Assembly: GCF_900182725.1 (NCBI RefSeq)
Contig: NZ_FXTO01000007.1
Span: 62,001-126,000, forward strand
Length of the DNA: 64,000 bases
Direction: 5' to 3'
Origin: Thalassovita litoralis
GTDB taxonomy: Bacteria; Pseudomonadota; Alphaproteobacteria; Rhodobacterales; Rhodobacteraceae
Below the pieces are notes generated by a model. That model was not told the DNA's origin, did no database searches, and was given only the letters and a program-made list of their open reading frames with translations. The position numbers and the translations under genes were made by a program. Below are positions 1-8,894 of the stretch, piece by piece. Numbering within the stretch: the first letter of the stretch is position 1; each line of letters opens with the position of its first letter.

Positions 1-381
1 GCGCGGCAGGCCGCACTGTGGAATCCCCTGCTGGATTGGGCTGAACAGGCATTGGACGCTCGCCTGTCCGTGGGGCAGGGGGTTATGTATGTCGCGCAGG
101 ATGCCGCGACGCTGGAACGGCTGCACGCACGGGTTCGTGCCATGACGCCGTTTGAACTGGCGGCCTTTCATGATCTGGTGGGGCTAAGCGGATCGCTGAT
201 TCTGGGGTTTGCCGCCGTGCATGATCTGCGCCCCATCGAAGATTTATGGGCGCTGTCCCGAGTCGACGAGACATGGCAAGCCGAACAATGGGGCGAAGAC
301 GAAGAAGCCGCCGACGCGGCAGAGGTGAAGAAGCAGGCTTTTGTACAGGCAAAACGATTCTTCGACCTGTGTCACGTCTGA
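1..381 (+). CDS. ATP12 family chaperone (C-terminal part)
   Basis: The reading frame is open from base 1, so the start lies outside the window; 126 residues are visible. The conserved C-terminal pattern of ATP12-type F1-ATPase assembly chaperones is present: an SLILGFA helix, an LSRVDE stretch and the WQAEQWGEDEEA signature followed by a charged helix. In mitochondria ATP12 binds the alpha subunit of F1 before assembly; the alphaproteobacterial homologues are taken to do the same. A 200-base gap separates it from the bztA gene on the same strand, so it probably ends its own transcript. Confidence 0.8.
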   Translation, partial: ARQAALWNPLLDWAEQALDARLSVGQGVMYVAQDAATLERLHARVRAMTPFELAAFHDLVGLSGSLILGFAAVHDLRPIEDLWALSRVDETWQAEQWGEDEEAADAAEVKKQAFVQAKRFFDLCHV

Positions 382-583
382 CGATTTGATCAATTTTTGC
401 GATTGCCCTTAGGTCAATGACCATCCGAGAGTGCCGTTTTCCTGATCACTCCTTGACCTTTTGGTTTGAAATCGCCCAAAGTTCAGACACTGACAGGGAT
501 AAGCCCTTTTCAGTTCCGCCCCCGATCGGGGATGATCGGGTGAACCGCCGGACAAATCGGCGGACAATCAGGAAGAGGTAAAC

Positions 584-1600
584 ATGAAAAAATCCGTATT
601 TCTTGGCGTGTTGACCGTAGCTGGCCTGGCTGCAGGTGTTGCTGCTGCCGGTACGCTTGACGACGTCAAGGCGCGCGGCAAGCTGAACTGCGGCGTGGCG
701 ACCGGGGTACCCGGCTTCGCAACACCCGACGCAAACGGCGTTTGGCAGGGCTTTGACGTGGCTGTGTGCCGCGCTGTTGCTGCCGCTGTGCTGGGCGACC
801 AGATGGCCGTTGAATTTGTGCCGACCACCGGCAAGACGCGTTTCACCGCACTGGCCTCGGGCGAGATCGACATGCTGGCCCGTAACACCACCTGGACCTT
901 CAGCCGCGATGTGGACCTGAAGTTCGATTTCGTCGGTGTGAACTACTATGATGGCCAGGGCTTCATGGTGCCGAAGTCGCTGGGCGTGGGATCGGCCAAG
1001 GAACTGGACGGCGCCACCGTATGTATCCAGACCGGCACCACCACCGAACTGAACCTGGCGGATTTCTTCCGTGTCAACAACATGAGCTACGAGCCGGTTC
1101 CGATCGAAACCAACGCCGAAGCGCAACAGCAGTATTTGGCCGGTGCCTGTGACGTGTACACCACCGACGCATCGGGTCTGGCTGCAACCCGTGCCACGTT
1201 CGAAGATCCGTCGGCGCATGTGGTTCTGCCGGAAATCATTTCCAAAGAGCCGCTGGGCCCGCTGGTCCGTCATGGTGACAGCGAGTGGGGCGACGTGGTG
1301 CGCTGGTCGTTGAACGCGCTGATTGCCGCCGAAGAATACGGCGTGACTTCGGCCAATATCGACGAGCTGGCGAAAGGCACCACCAACCCGGAAATCAACC
1401 GCCTGCTGGGTAGCGAAGGCACTTTGGGCGAAATGCTGGGTCTGTCGGCTGACTGGGCGCTGAAAGCGATCAAAGCCAACGGCAACTATGGTGAGGTTTT
1501 CGAGAAAACCATCGGCACCAGCACCCCAATCGGTCTGGCGCGCGGCCTGAACGCGCAGTGGACCGAAGGTGGCCTGCTGTACGCACCGCCCTTCCGTTAA
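584..1600 (+). CDS. bztA: Amino-acid ABC transporter, periplasmic binding protein (BztA/AapJ)
   Basis: 338 residues with a signal peptide (residues 1 to about 22, cleavage near AAAG) and the SBP family 3 fold; the early segment KLNCGVATG...GFDVAVCRAVAAA is typical of the glutamate/glutamine/aspartate/asparagine binding proteins of Rhodobacter and Rhizobium. It captures polar amino acids in the periplasm and hands them to BztBC. The start is well placed behind GGAAGAGG (571-578). It is the first gene of bztABCD. A strong hairpin follows the stop codon, which suggests that the binding protein is made in excess over the membrane subunits. Substrate range is inferred from the family. Confidence 0.93.
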   Translation: MKKSVFLGVLTVAGLAAGVAAAGTLDDVKARGKLNCGVATGVPGFATPDANGVWQGFDVAVCRAVAAAVLGDQMAVEFVPTTGKTRFTALASGEIDMLARNTTWTFSRDVDLKFDFVGVNYYDGQGFMVPKSLGVGSAKELDGATVCIQTGTTTELNLADFFRVNNMSYEPVPIETNAEAQQQYLAGACDVYTTDASGLAATRATFEDPSAHVVLPEIISKEPLGPLVRHGDSEWGDVVRWSLNALIAAEEYGVTSANIDELAKGTTNPEINRLLGSEGTLGEMLGLSADWALKAIKANGNYGEVFEKTIGTSTPIGLARGLNAQWTEGGLLYAPPFR

Positions 1601-1617
1601 TAGGGTACAAACTCAGA

Positions 1618-1640
1618 GGGGCGCGGGGAAACCTGCGCCC
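1618..1640 (+). terminator. Hairpin between bztA and bztB
   Basis: GGGCGCGGG (1618-1626) pairs with CCTGCGCCC (1632-1640) over nine base pairs, including one G-U, around a five-base loop. No run of T follows, so it is more likely an mRNA 3'-end stabiliser or partial terminator for bztA than a full stop. The next gene begins 90 bases later. Confidence 0.55.
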
Positions 1641-1730
1641 TTCCCACTAAATAACGCGTAAATAATTCGGCCAGCGGCCCAAAGCGGGACCGCAGAAAAA
1701 CCAACGGCTGAAAGACGGGGAAAAACCCAG

Positions 1731-2999
1731 ATGACAACATTAACCGACCCCCCAAAGGAGTCGTTCCGGCTGTCTATGCTGATATACGACACCCGGTATC
1801 GTTCGGCGACCATTCAGGTTGTGGCGATTATCGGGTTCATGATGCTGTTTGCATGGCTGATCAGCAATACTGCCGCGAACCTTCATGATCTGGGCAAACA
1901 GCCCAGTTTCAAGTTCCTTGGGGAACCTGCTGGTTATGACATCAACCAGCGCCTGATTGATTACAATTCGCAAAACGTTCACCTGCGCGCGGCAATTGTT
2001 GGCCTGCTGAATACAGTGCTTGTGGCGGTGATGGGCTGTGTGACTGCCACTATACTTGGGGTCATCATCGGCGTGTTGCGCCTGTCGAAAAACTGGCTGA
2101 TCGCGCGGATCATGACCGTTTATGTGGAAATGTTCCGCAACGTGCCTGTGCTGTTGTGGATCGTGTTTATCATGGCGATCCTGATTGAAACCCTGCCCGC
2201 GCCGCGGGAATTCCGTGGGGCCGATCCGGCGGCCACGATGAAGCTTTTCGATACGGTCGCCATCACCAACCGGGGGATTTATATCCCTGAACCGCTGTTT
2301 TCCAGCAGCTTGGGCAATCTGCATTTCTTTGGCGAATCCAGCCTGCGGTTTGACGTGTCGCTGGATTTGATTGCTTTCCTGATTGCCTTGGCTGTGGGGC
2401 TTTTTGCCCGCCATAAAATCAACGCGCGTGCGCACCGTATTCAGGAAACCACCGGCGTGCGCCCGACCACATGGTATCTGAATCTGGCGGCTGTGTTTGT
2501 TCCGGTGATTGTGGTTCTGGCCGCTTTGGGCTTCCATCTGGGTTATCCGGCGCTGAAGGGGTTCAATTTCGCCGGGGGCATCCATATGCGCAACTCGTTG
2601 ATTGCGTTGTGGCTGGCACTGTCGCTGTATACGGCGGCCTTTATCGCGGAAAACGTGCGTGCCGGTATTCTGGCGATTTCCAAGGGCCAGACCGAAGCCG
2701 CCAGCGCATTGGGCCTGCGCCCGAACCGCGTGATGAGCCTTGTGGTTTTGCCGCAGGCGCTGCGGGTCATCATTCCGCCGCTGATTTCGCAATATCTGAA
2801 CCTGACCAAAAACTCGTCTCTGGCGATTGCGGTGGGGTACATGGACCTGACCGGCACGCTGATGGGGATCACCCTGAACCAAACCGGGCGCGAGCTGGAA
2901 ACGGTTCTGTTGGGGATGCTGATCTATCTGGGCATCAGCCTGTCCATTTCGGGGGCGATGAACTGGTACAACAACAGCGTCAAACTGGTGGAGCGGTGA
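1731..2999 (+). CDS. bztB: Amino-acid ABC transporter permease (BztB/AapQ)
   Basis: 422 residues, about twice the length of an ordinary HisM-type permease, as expected for the Bzt/Aap group. There is a first membrane segment near residues 25-50, then a long insert with further hydrophobic segments, and the C-terminal permease core with the EAA loop (EAASALGLRPNRVMSLVVLPQALR) that contacts the ATPase. It forms the inner-membrane channel together with BztC. The stop codon lies one base before the bztC start, so the two are translationally linked. The ribosome-binding site is weak. Confidence 0.93.
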   Translation: MTTLTDPPKESFRLSMLIYDTRYRSATIQVVAIIGFMMLFAWLISNTAANLHDLGKQPSFKFLGEPAGYDINQRLIDYNSQNVHLRAAIVGLLNTVLVAVMGCVTATILGVIIGVLRLSKNWLIARIMTVYVEMFRNVPVLLWIVFIMAILIETLPAPREFRGADPAATMKLFDTVAITNRGIYIPEPLFSSSLGNLHFFGESSLRFDVSLDLIAFLIALAVGLFARHKINARAHRIQETTGVRPTTWYLNLAAVFVPVIVVLAALGFHLGYPALKGFNFAGGIHMRNSLIALWLALSLYTAAFIAENVRAGILAISKGQTEAASALGLRPNRVMSLVVLPQALRVIIPPLISQYLNLTKNSSLAIAVGYMDLTGTLMGITLNQTGRELETVLLGMLIYLGISLSISGAMNWYNNSVKLVER

Positions 3000-3000
3000 T

Positions 3001-4290
3001 ATGAGCGATATTTCTTTCGTCCGTACCGAAATGCTGCCCCAACAGGAACCGCCTGCGACCTCGGTCGGGGTGGTTGGCTGGATGCGTCAAAACCTGTTCT
3101 CGGGCTGGCTGAATTCGGCAATTACGGTGATCTGCGCGGTTTTTGTCTTTTACATCGCGGGTTTCCTGCTGAGCTGGGCGGTTTCACCCACTTGGGCGGC
3201 CACCTCATTAGGCGAATGCCGAGAGATTTTGGCAGGCCATGAAGGGGCATGTTGGGGTGTGATCCGGGATCGCTGGGTGCAGTTGTTGTTCGGCTTCTAC
3301 CCGGCGGACCAGTATTGGCGGCCCATCCTGACCTTTGTGCTGTTGGCTGTGGCATTGGCACCCGTGCTGTTTGCGGACAAGGTTCCGGCAAAGCTGATCT
3401 ATTTCAGCGCAGCCTATCCGTTCATTATGCCGTGGCTGCTGTGGGGTGGCGCGATCTGGGGGCCGCTGGTGGCTGCTGCCGGGTTCGTGCTGGGCTATGT
3501 GGTCTACCGCGTGGTGGATGGCATGGCAGGAAGCTTGGCTGCAATTATTGCGGCTGTGGCTGCCGCTATTATCTGGTGGTTGCTGCTGGCATCGCCGTTG
3601 GCCGGAATGCTGACCGGGATTGCCGATATCGGGCTAGAGCCGGTGGCAAGCCGGTATTTCGGTGGCATGATGCTGTCGATTACCATCGGCGTGGTGGCGA
3701 TTGCCTGTTCCTTGCCTATTGGGATTCTGTTGGCACTGGGGCGTCAGTCTGACCTGCTGATCGTCAAGGCAATCTGTGTTGGCTTCATTGAATTTATCCG
3801 GGGGGTGCCGCTGATCACGCTGCTGTTCGTTGCGTCGACCCTGCTGAATATCTTCATGCCGCCGGGAACGAATTTCGACATCATCATGCGGGTGATCATC
3901 ATGGCAACCCTGTTCGCGTCCGCCTATATGGCCGAGGTGATCCGGGGCGGTCTGGCCGCGTTGCCCAAGGGGCAATACGAAGGTGCGGACAGTCTGGGCC
4001 TGAATTACTGGCAGGCGCAGCGGTTGATCATCATGCCGCAGGCGTTGAAGATTTCGATCCCTGGTATCGTGTCCACCTTTATCGGCCTGTTCAAGGATAC
4101 CACGCTGGTGTCCGTGATCGGCCTGCTGGACCCGCTGGGCCTATCGAATGCCATCCGCGCGGATTCTGCATGGAACGGGATCGTCTGGGAACTGTATGGC
4201 TTTATCGCCCTGATGTTCTTTGTCTTCTGTTTCTCCATGTCCCGCTATTCGATGTATCTTGAGCGCAAGCTCAGAACTGACCACCGTTAA
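3001..4290 (+). CDS. bztC: Amino-acid ABC transporter permease (BztC/AapM)
   Basis: 429 residues, the second oversized permease of the Bzt/Aap system. The N-terminal half holds several hydrophobic segments and the C-terminal half holds the permease core; the EAA loop reads [24 protein letters not shown]. It pairs with BztB in the membrane. The gene starts one base after bztB ends and stops 11 bases before bztD, whose AAGGAG ribosome-binding site lies at the junction. Confidence 0.93.
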   Translation: MSDISFVRTEMLPQQEPPATSVGVVGWMRQNLFSGWLNSAITVICAVFVFYIAGFLLSWAVSPTWAATSLGECREILAGHEGACWGVIRDRWVQLLFGFYPADQYWRPILTFVLLAVALAPVLFADKVPAKLIYFSAAYPFIMPWLLWGGAIWGPLVAAAGFVLGYVVYRVVDGMAGSLAAIIAAVAAAIIWWLLLASPLAGMLTGIADIGLEPVASRYFGGMMLSITIGVVAIACSLPIGILLALGRQSDLLIVKAICVGFIEFIRGVPLITLLFVASTLLNIFMPPGTNFDIIMRVIIMATLFASAYMAEVIRGGLAALPKGQYEGADSLGLNYWQAQRLIIMPQALKISIPGIVSTFIGLFKDTTLVSVIGLLDPLGLSNAIRADSAWNGIVWELYGFIALMFFVFCFSMSRYSMYLERKLRTDHR

Positions 4291-4301
4291 GGAGATCGCA
4301 T

Positions 4302-5093
4302 ATGTCTGATCTTGCTGTAGAGCGTAATATCGACCGCTCGAAAATGACCGTCTCGGATGAGGTGGCTATCGAAATCACCAATATGAACAAATGGTACGGA
4401 TCGTTCCATGTTCTGCGCGACATCAACCTGACGGTGAACCGGGGCGAACGGATCGTGATCGCGGGTCCGTCCGGGTCGGGGAAATCCACCCTGATCCGTT
4501 GCATCAACCGGCTGGAGGAACATCAGGCGGGCCGCATCGTCGTGGACGGGACCGAGCTGACATCGGATCTGAAGAACATTGATAAAATCCGGTCCGAAGT
4601 TGGGATGTGTTTCCAGCATTTCAACCTGTTCCCGCACCTGACCATTCTGGAAAACTGCACGCTGGCCCCGATCTGGGTCCGCAAGACGCCCCGGAAAGAG
4701 GCGATCGAAACGGCGATGCATTTCCTTGAGAAGGTGAAAATTCCCGATCAGGCCAATAAATATCCGGGCCAGTTGTCGGGGGGGCAGCAACAGCGTGTGG
4801 CGATTGCGCGGTCGTTGTGCATGAAGCCGCGGATCATGCTGTTTGACGAACCCACCTCGGCCTTGGACCCTGAGATGATTAAAGAGGTGCTGGACACCAT
4901 GATCGAGCTGGCCGAGGAAGGCATGACCATGCTGTGCGTTACACACGAAATGGGCTTTGCCCGTCAGGTGGCGAACCGGGTGATTTTCATGGACCAAGGG
5001 CAGGTCGTGGAGCAGAACGAACCCGAGGAGTTCTTTAACAATCCTAAATCGGAACGGACGAAACTGTTCCTCTCGCAGATTTTGGGTCACTGA
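4302..5093 (+). CDS. bztD: Amino-acid ABC transporter ATP-binding protein (BztD/AapP)
   Basis: 263 residues, a complete ABC ATPase. Walker A is GPSGSGKS (about residues 53-60), the signature is LSGGQQQR, Walker B is [12 protein letters not shown] and the switch histidine lies in CVTHEMGF. It powers import through BztBC on the cytoplasmic face. The first 25 residues are a short extension before the nucleotide-binding fold, usual for this subgroup. A strong AAGGAG precedes the ATG, and a rho-independent terminator follows the stop, closing the operon. Confidence 0.95.
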   Translation: MSDLAVERNIDRSKMTVSDEVAIEITNMNKWYGSFHVLRDINLTVNRGERIVIAGPSGSGKSTLIRCINRLEEHQAGRIVVDGTELTSDLKNIDKIRSEVGMCFQHFNLFPHLTILENCTLAPIWVRKTPRKEAIETAMHFLEKVKIPDQANKYPGQLSGGQQQRVAIARSLCMKPRIMLFDEPTSALDPEMIKEVLDTMIELAEEGMTMLCVTHEMGFARQVANRVIFMDQGQVVEQNEPEEFFNNPKSERTKLFLSQILGH

Positions 5094-5113
5094 ACTGCCG
5101 AAAAATCAAAACA

Positions 5114-5141
5114 GGCGCGTCCATTATCGGGCGCGCCTTTT
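5114..5141 (+). terminator. Rho-independent terminator after bztD
   Basis: GGCGCGTCC (5114-5122) pairs with GGGCGCGCC (5129-5137) around a six-base loop, followed by TTTT (5138-5141). It sits 20 bases after the bztD stop, between convergent genes. Confidence 0.8.
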
Positions 5142-5143
5142 GC

Positions 5144-5170
5144 GTTTCATGTTGCCAAAAATACTCAAAT
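5144..5170 (-). repeat. Degenerate copy of the GAGTATTT intergenic repeat
   Basis: On the minus strand this reads GAGTATTTTTGG then ATGAAA, a shortened version of the GAGTATTT...ATCAGAAAG core seen at 37339-37454 and 58251-58310. It overlaps the end of the sixA-like gene. The flanking GC hairpins of the other copies are absent, so this is a weak match. Confidence 0.35.
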
Positions 5171-5674
5171 TCCGGCCTGTCCCCCCAACACCTCGCGCGG
5201 GATGGCGAAATCCACGGGCGTGCCAGTGCCAAAGCGAACATTTCCCCAATCGGCCACGTTGAAATCAGCAACCAATGTGGCGCAGGTGGGATAGTCATGG
5301 AACCGCCGGTGGGCGGGGGAATGGTGCAATAAACGGGCGGCAAAATCTGCAATGCCCGGATTGTGGCCAATCATCAGCAGACACGGCGCAGTGCCATCTT
5401 GCAGGGCGCGCAGCATCCTGTCCGAACTGGCGTGATACAGGTCGGGCCGCAGATCGGTCGTCAAACCTGTTTCCAGCCCTGCAAAGGTTTCCTGTGTTCG
5501 CCGGGCATCCGATACCAGTGCTTGCTGCGGGACATAGCCCTGTTGGCGCAGCCAATGCCCCATAGCCGTGGCCGAGGCATAGCCGCGCGGATTCAGCGGG
5601 CGGGCGTGATCCGTCAGAAGCGGATCATCCCAGCCGGATTTCGCGTGGCGCATCAGGATCAGGCGCAGGGTCAT
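5165..5674 (-). CDS. SixA-type histidine phosphatase family protein
   Basis: 169 residues. The RHG signature of the phosphoglycerate mutase/SixA superfamily is at residues 9-10 (LILMRHAKSGW) and the second catalytic histidine lies in LMIGHNPGI (about 103). E. coli SixA removes phosphate from the phosphocarrier histidine of ArcB or PTS proteins; the substrate here is unknown. The frame stays open upstream, but ATG at 5674 overlaps the stop of the ferredoxin-like gene (ATGA), which makes it the natural coupled start. It is the last gene of an argB operon. Confidence 0.85.
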   Translation of the reverse strand: MTLRLILMRHAKSGWDDPLLTDHARPLNPRGYASATAMGHWLRQQGYVPQQALVSDARRTQETFAGLETGLTTDLRPDLYHASSDRMLRALQDGTAPCLLMIGHNPGIADFAARLLHHSPAHRRFHDYPTCATLVADFNVADWGNVRFGTGTPVDFAIPREVLGGQAGI

Positions 5675-6312
5675 ACGAAGGCCCTCATGTGGAATGCGGA
5701 TTGTGCTGGTAATCTGCCAAAGGTTTGGCTGACGGGGCAGGCGCGTCGCGCGGCGCATCCGTTTTCCATACAGTCCTGTCCTGCCGTGGTTGCAAGATAG
5801 GCTTTGCACGCCGGAACATTGTAGCTGCCGCTTGCAAAGGCATCCACAGGGCAGGCCGTGCGACAGGGCTGGGCACAGTCGGTACAGGGCGCAGCGATCG
5901 GGGCAGGGGGCAGGTCGATATGCTGCGACAGCCCCAATGCTCCGCGATAGGAAATGAACAATCCGGCCTGATCGTGGACCAACAGATTGATCGGCGATTG
6001 CCAGGCCCGCCCGCTGGTCTTGGCCCAGGCGATAAAGCTGTGCCACGGGGGGCCACCGAACGGGAAAAAGGCCTGCCCACCCAATTGCTGCGCCAGTTCG
6101 GTAATCACGCGCGCAGACCAGCGATCCATCGGTTCGGGTTGTGTGTCCTGATATTCCGGGCTGGCGGTAAATTCGGCCCAAAATCCGGGTTCGTCCGGTC
6201 CCAGCAGGAGCAGGGTTGCCACCCCTTCCAAGTCGGTTGGATGAAACGCGCCCCGAATGCGCAAATGCCGCCCAAGGGCGGCATTTTCAATGTCACGATA
6301 AGACTGGGTCAT
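5671..6312 (-). CDS. Ferredoxin-like protein with two 4Fe-4S cysteine sets
   Basis: 213 residues. The N-terminal 140 residues resemble the uncharacterised catalytic half of epoxyqueuosine-reductase-like proteins; the C-terminal third has cysteines in [13 protein letters not shown] and [13 protein letters not shown], enough for two [4Fe-4S] clusters of the QueG type. It lacks the length of QueG (about 350 residues), so a role in tRNA queuosine synthesis is not claimed. It is coupled by four-base overlaps to argB upstream and the sixA-like gene downstream. The link to arginine synthesis may be positional only. Confidence 0.75.
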   Translation of the reverse strand: MTQSYRDIENAALGRHLRIRGAFHPTDLEGVATLLLLGPDEPGFWAEFTASPEYQDTQPEPMDRWSARVITELAQQLGGQAFFPFGGPPWHSFIAWAKTSGRAWQSPINLLVHDQAGLFISYRGALGLSQHIDLPPAPIAAPCTDCAQPCRTACPVDAFASGSYNVPACKAYLATTAGQDCMENGCAARRACPVSQTFGRLPAQSAFHMRAFV

Positions 6313-7208
6313 TCGTCGTCATGCACAGCTTTGACACGGGGGGATGTGGATCGAATGATCGACCCGGCCCCATGTTCGGTGAACAGTTCCAACAGGGTCG
6401 CGTTGGGCATACGTCCGTCCAAAATGACCACGGCACGCACCCCACGCGCCAAAGCATCCAGCGCGGTTTCGGTTTTGGGGATCATCCCGCCAGCAATGGT
6501 GCCGTCTGCAATCATCTCGCGCACTTGTTCGGGGCTGATCTGGGTCAGAACCTCGCCCTCTTTGCCTTTGACGCCGGGAACATCCGTCAGCAGCAGCAGC
6601 CGATCCGCCTGCAAGGCGCCTGCAATGGCCCCGGCAGCGGTGTCGCCGTTGACGTTAAAGGTTTCGTTATCCTCGACCCCGGTGCCGACAGGGGCGATCA
6701 CGGGGATAATGCCAGCGGCGCACAGATCGCGGATCACCTGAACATTCATTTCAACCGGCTTGCCGACGAAACCCAATTCCGGGTCATCCGCGACACAAAC
6801 CATCAGATCGTCATCCTTGCCGGAAATCCCAACAGCGCGCCCGCCTTCGTCATTGATGGCCTGCACGATCCGTTTGTTGACCAGCCCGGACAGCACCATT
6901 TCCACGACTTCGACAGTGGCTTTATCGGTAACACGCTTGCCGCGCACCCAATCGCTTTCGATGCCCAGCTTTTTCAGCATGTCATTGATCATCGGGCCGC
7001 CGCCATGCACCACGACGGGGTTCACGCCCACCTGTCGCATCAGCACCATGTCGCGGGCAAATTCGGCCATTGCATCATCGTCGCCCATGGCGTTGCCGCC
7101 AAATTTGACGACGACAACCGCGCCGGTGAAGCGTTGCAGGTAGGGCAGAGCCTCGGAGAGGGTGCGGGCGGTGGCGATCCAGTCGCGATTCATATTCTGC
7201 TTCTTCAT
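6309..7208 (-). CDS. argB: Acetylglutamate kinase
   Basis: 299 residues. ArgB phosphorylates N-acetylglutamate, the second step of arginine synthesis. The amino-acid kinase fold is evident: the phosphate-binding lysine motif [10 protein letters not shown] near residue 33, [10 protein letters not shown] near residue 65, the [10 protein letters not shown] segment, and TDVPGV with [12 protein letters not shown] in the C-terminal half. The start at 7208 ([10 protein letters not shown]) is preferred; the inner methionine six residues on is an alternative. It leads the argB/ferredoxin/sixA-like transcript and is divergent from the SDR gene at 7327. Confidence 0.96.
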   Translation of the reverse strand: MKKQNMNRDWIATARTLSEALPYLQRFTGAVVVVKFGGNAMGDDDAMAEFARDMVLMRQVGVNPVVVHGGGPMINDMLKKLGIESDWVRGKRVTDKATVEVVEMVLSGLVNKRIVQAINDEGGRAVGISGKDDDLMVCVADDPELGFVGKPVEMNVQVIRDLCAAGIIPVIAPVGTGVEDNETFNVNGDTAAGAIAGALQADRLLLLTDVPGVKGKEGEVLTQISPEQVREMIADGTIAGGMIPKTETALDALARGVRAVVILDGRMPNATLLELFTEHGAGSIIRSTSPRVKAVHDDE

Positions 7209-7326
7209 CTCTTGCGTCCCGAAAGTCGTTTTGTGTTACAGGGAATGGCCCGTTGTGCCAAGTGCCACGTTGAAACTGCTGTTGGCGATGCTAGGGTTCA
7301 GGCCACAGGATATGGGGTGATTTTTC

Positions 7327-8061
7327 ATGACGAGCCATCAAAAAACAATGCTGCTGACCGGGGCCAGCCGGGGGATTGGCCATGCGACCGTGCGGCGTTT
7401 CAATCGCGAAGGGTGGCGGGTGATCACCTGTTCCCGTGCGCCGTTCCCAAAGGAATGCCCGTGGGGCGGCGGCGAGGATAACCACATCCAAATTGATCTG
7501 TCCGACCCCACCGACACGATCAACAAAGTCGAAGAGATTCGGGATCGGTTAGATGGTAAACTGGACGCATTGGTGAACAATGCCGGGATTTCCCCAAAAG
7601 GCCCGAATGGCGAGCGGTTGAACACAATCGACACGGATTTGATGACCTGGGGCCATGTCTTTCATGTGAACTTCTTTGCATCCGTGGTTCTGGCACGGGG
7701 GTTGCGCGAAGAATTGGCCGCAGCCAAGGGGGCTGTGGTGAATGTGACCTCGATCGCGGGGTATCGGGTGCATCCATTTGCGGGGGCCGCGTATGCCACG
7801 TCCAAGGCGGCGCTGAAGGCATTGACCCGCGAAATGGCCAATGATTTTGGCCCAATGGGGGTGCGGGTGAATGCCATCGCCCCCGGCGAAATCGAAACGG
7901 CGATTCTGTCGCCGGGGACGGATAAATTGGCCGAAGAAATTCCGCTGCGCCGCTTGGGACAAACCAGCGAAGTGGCCGATACGATCTTTTTCCTGTGTTC
8001 GGATGCGTCGTCCTATATTTCCGGCACGGAAATCGAGGTGAACGGCGGGCAGCACGTTTGA
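7327..8061 (+). CDS. SDR family NAD(P)-dependent oxidoreductase
   Basis: 244 residues, a classical short-chain dehydrogenase. The cofactor motif TGASRGIG is at residues 11-18, NNAGIS near residue 84, the catalytic serine in NVTSIAGY, and the YATSKAAL active site near residue 157. The C-terminus ends EIEVNGGQHV as in FabG-like enzymes. Substrate cannot be told from sequence. An atypical insert PKECPWGGGEDN sits at the end of the second strand. It stands alone, divergent from argB and convergent with engB. Confidence 0.88.
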   Translation: MTSHQKTMLLTGASRGIGHATVRRFNREGWRVITCSRAPFPKECPWGGGEDNHIQIDLSDPTDTINKVEEIRDRLDGKLDALVNNAGISPKGPNGERLNTIDTDLMTWGHVFHVNFFASVVLARGLREELAAAKGAVVNVTSIAGYRVHPFAGAAYATSKAALKALTREMANDFGPMGVRVNAIAPGEIETAILSPGTDKLAEEIPLRRLGQTSEVADTIFFLCSDASSYISGTEIEVNGGQHV

Positions 8062-8066
8062 TCCGG

Positions 8067-8116
8067 GGGCCGGATTATTTGAAATAATCCGGCCCGAAAT
8101 CTTTGAAAGACTTCGG
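8067..8116. terminator. Two tandem hairpins between convergent SDR and engB genes
   Basis: GGGCCGGATTATTT (8067-8080) is a perfect 14-base inverted repeat with AAATAATCCGGCCC (8082-8095). Directly after it, CCGAAATCTTT (8094-8104) pairs with AAAGACTTCGG (8106-8116) with one mismatch. They fill almost the whole 55-base gap between convergent genes. Neither has a strong T run, so a bidirectional termination or mRNA 3'-end role is inferred. Confidence 0.55.
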
Positions 8117-8767
8117 TCAGATCAGCGTGGCGATGGTGGCGCGTAGCGTTGGGATGCCGTCGCCTTTTTCTGACGAGGTCAGGATAATCTCTGGGAATGC
8201 GGCCGGGTGTTTCGATAGTTTTTCACGCACTTGTTGCAGAATTTTTTCCCGGTCCGCGGCTTTGACCTTGTCGGATTTGGTCAGCACGCATTGAAATGTC
8301 ACGGCGGAGCTGTCCAACAGGGACAGGATTTCCTCGTCAACCTTTTTGATCCCGTGGCGGGCATCAATCAGTACGAAGGCGCGGCGCAGGTTTTGACGAC
8401 CGGACAGGTATTGTTTCAGCAGCTTTTGCCACTTTTCCACCACGGCCACCGGGGCATTGGCATAACCATAGCCCGGCAGGTCCACCAGATAGTGTTCTGC
8501 GCCCGCAGTGAAAAAGTTGATTTCCTGCGTTCGACCGGGGGTGTTCGAGGCCCGCGCCAGACCTTTGCGCCCTGTCAGCGCGTTGATCAGGCTGGATTTT
8601 CCGACGTTTGACCGCCCGGCGAAACACACCTCGATCCGGTCAGAGGGCGGCAGCCCGGACATGGCGACGACGCCTTTCAGGAATTCGGTTTCCCCGGCAA
8701 AAAGCAAGCGGCCTTTTTCGCGGGTGATGTCATCTGGTTCTTCGGCCAGCGGGAACGGGAGTTGCAT
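8117..8767 (-). CDS. engB: Ribosome biogenesis GTP-binding protein EngB/YihA
   Basis: 216 residues. This essential GTPase assists large-subunit assembly. G1 is GRSNVGKSS (about residues 50-58), G3 is DLPGYGYA, G4 is TKSDK, and the G5-like SSEKGDG is near residue 200. The N-terminal 40 residues form the extension usual in alphaproteobacterial EngB. It follows yidC on the same strand but is separated by about 125 bases packed with three hairpins, so it may be partly uncoupled from yidC expression. Confidence 0.95.
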   Translation of the reverse strand: MQLPFPLAEEPDDITREKGRLLFAGETEFLKGVVAMSGLPPSDRIEVCFAGRSNVGKSSLINALTGRKGLARASNTPGRTQEINFFTAGAEHYLVDLPGYGYANAPVAVVEKWQKLLKQYLSGRQNLRRAFVLIDARHGIKKVDEEILSLLDSSAVTFQCVLTKSDKVKAADREKILQQVREKLSKHPAAFPEIILTSSEKGDGIPTLRATIATLI

Positions 8768-8810
8768 TGGCGCACCTCATATGTTGCGGGGCGAACCCCG
8801 AAAAGGGAAG

Positions 8811-8894
8811 GGCGCGCCCCGGTCACAGGGCGCGCCATCTAAAGATCCCCGGCGGTGGGCGCCGGGGGTAGGAAGCGGAGCGGCAGGGCCGCTC
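8811..8894 (-). terminator. Three stem-loops between yidC and engB
   Basis: Three perfect inverted repeats lie in a row: GAGCGGC/GCCGCTC (8878-8894, overlapping the yidC stop), CCCCGGCG/CGCCGGGG (8847-8867) and GGCGCGCCC/GGGCGCGCC (8811-8836). None is followed by a clear T run. Together they could stop part of the transcription from yidC into engB or protect the yidC mRNA end. Confidence 0.5.

Noticed and set aside
382-583. Promoter for bztA from TTGACC at 453-458
   Set aside because: No acceptable -10 element lies 16-18 bases downstream, so I did not list it as a promoter.
1740-2882. Minus-strand frame of 380 codons opposite bztB
   Set aside because: A shadow of the permease gene, rich in Arg/His/Gln as expected for the complement of hydrophobic codons.
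6216-7481. Plus-strand frame of 421 codons across argB
   Set aside because: It is antisense to argB and runs into the SDR gene; the product has no recognisable domain.
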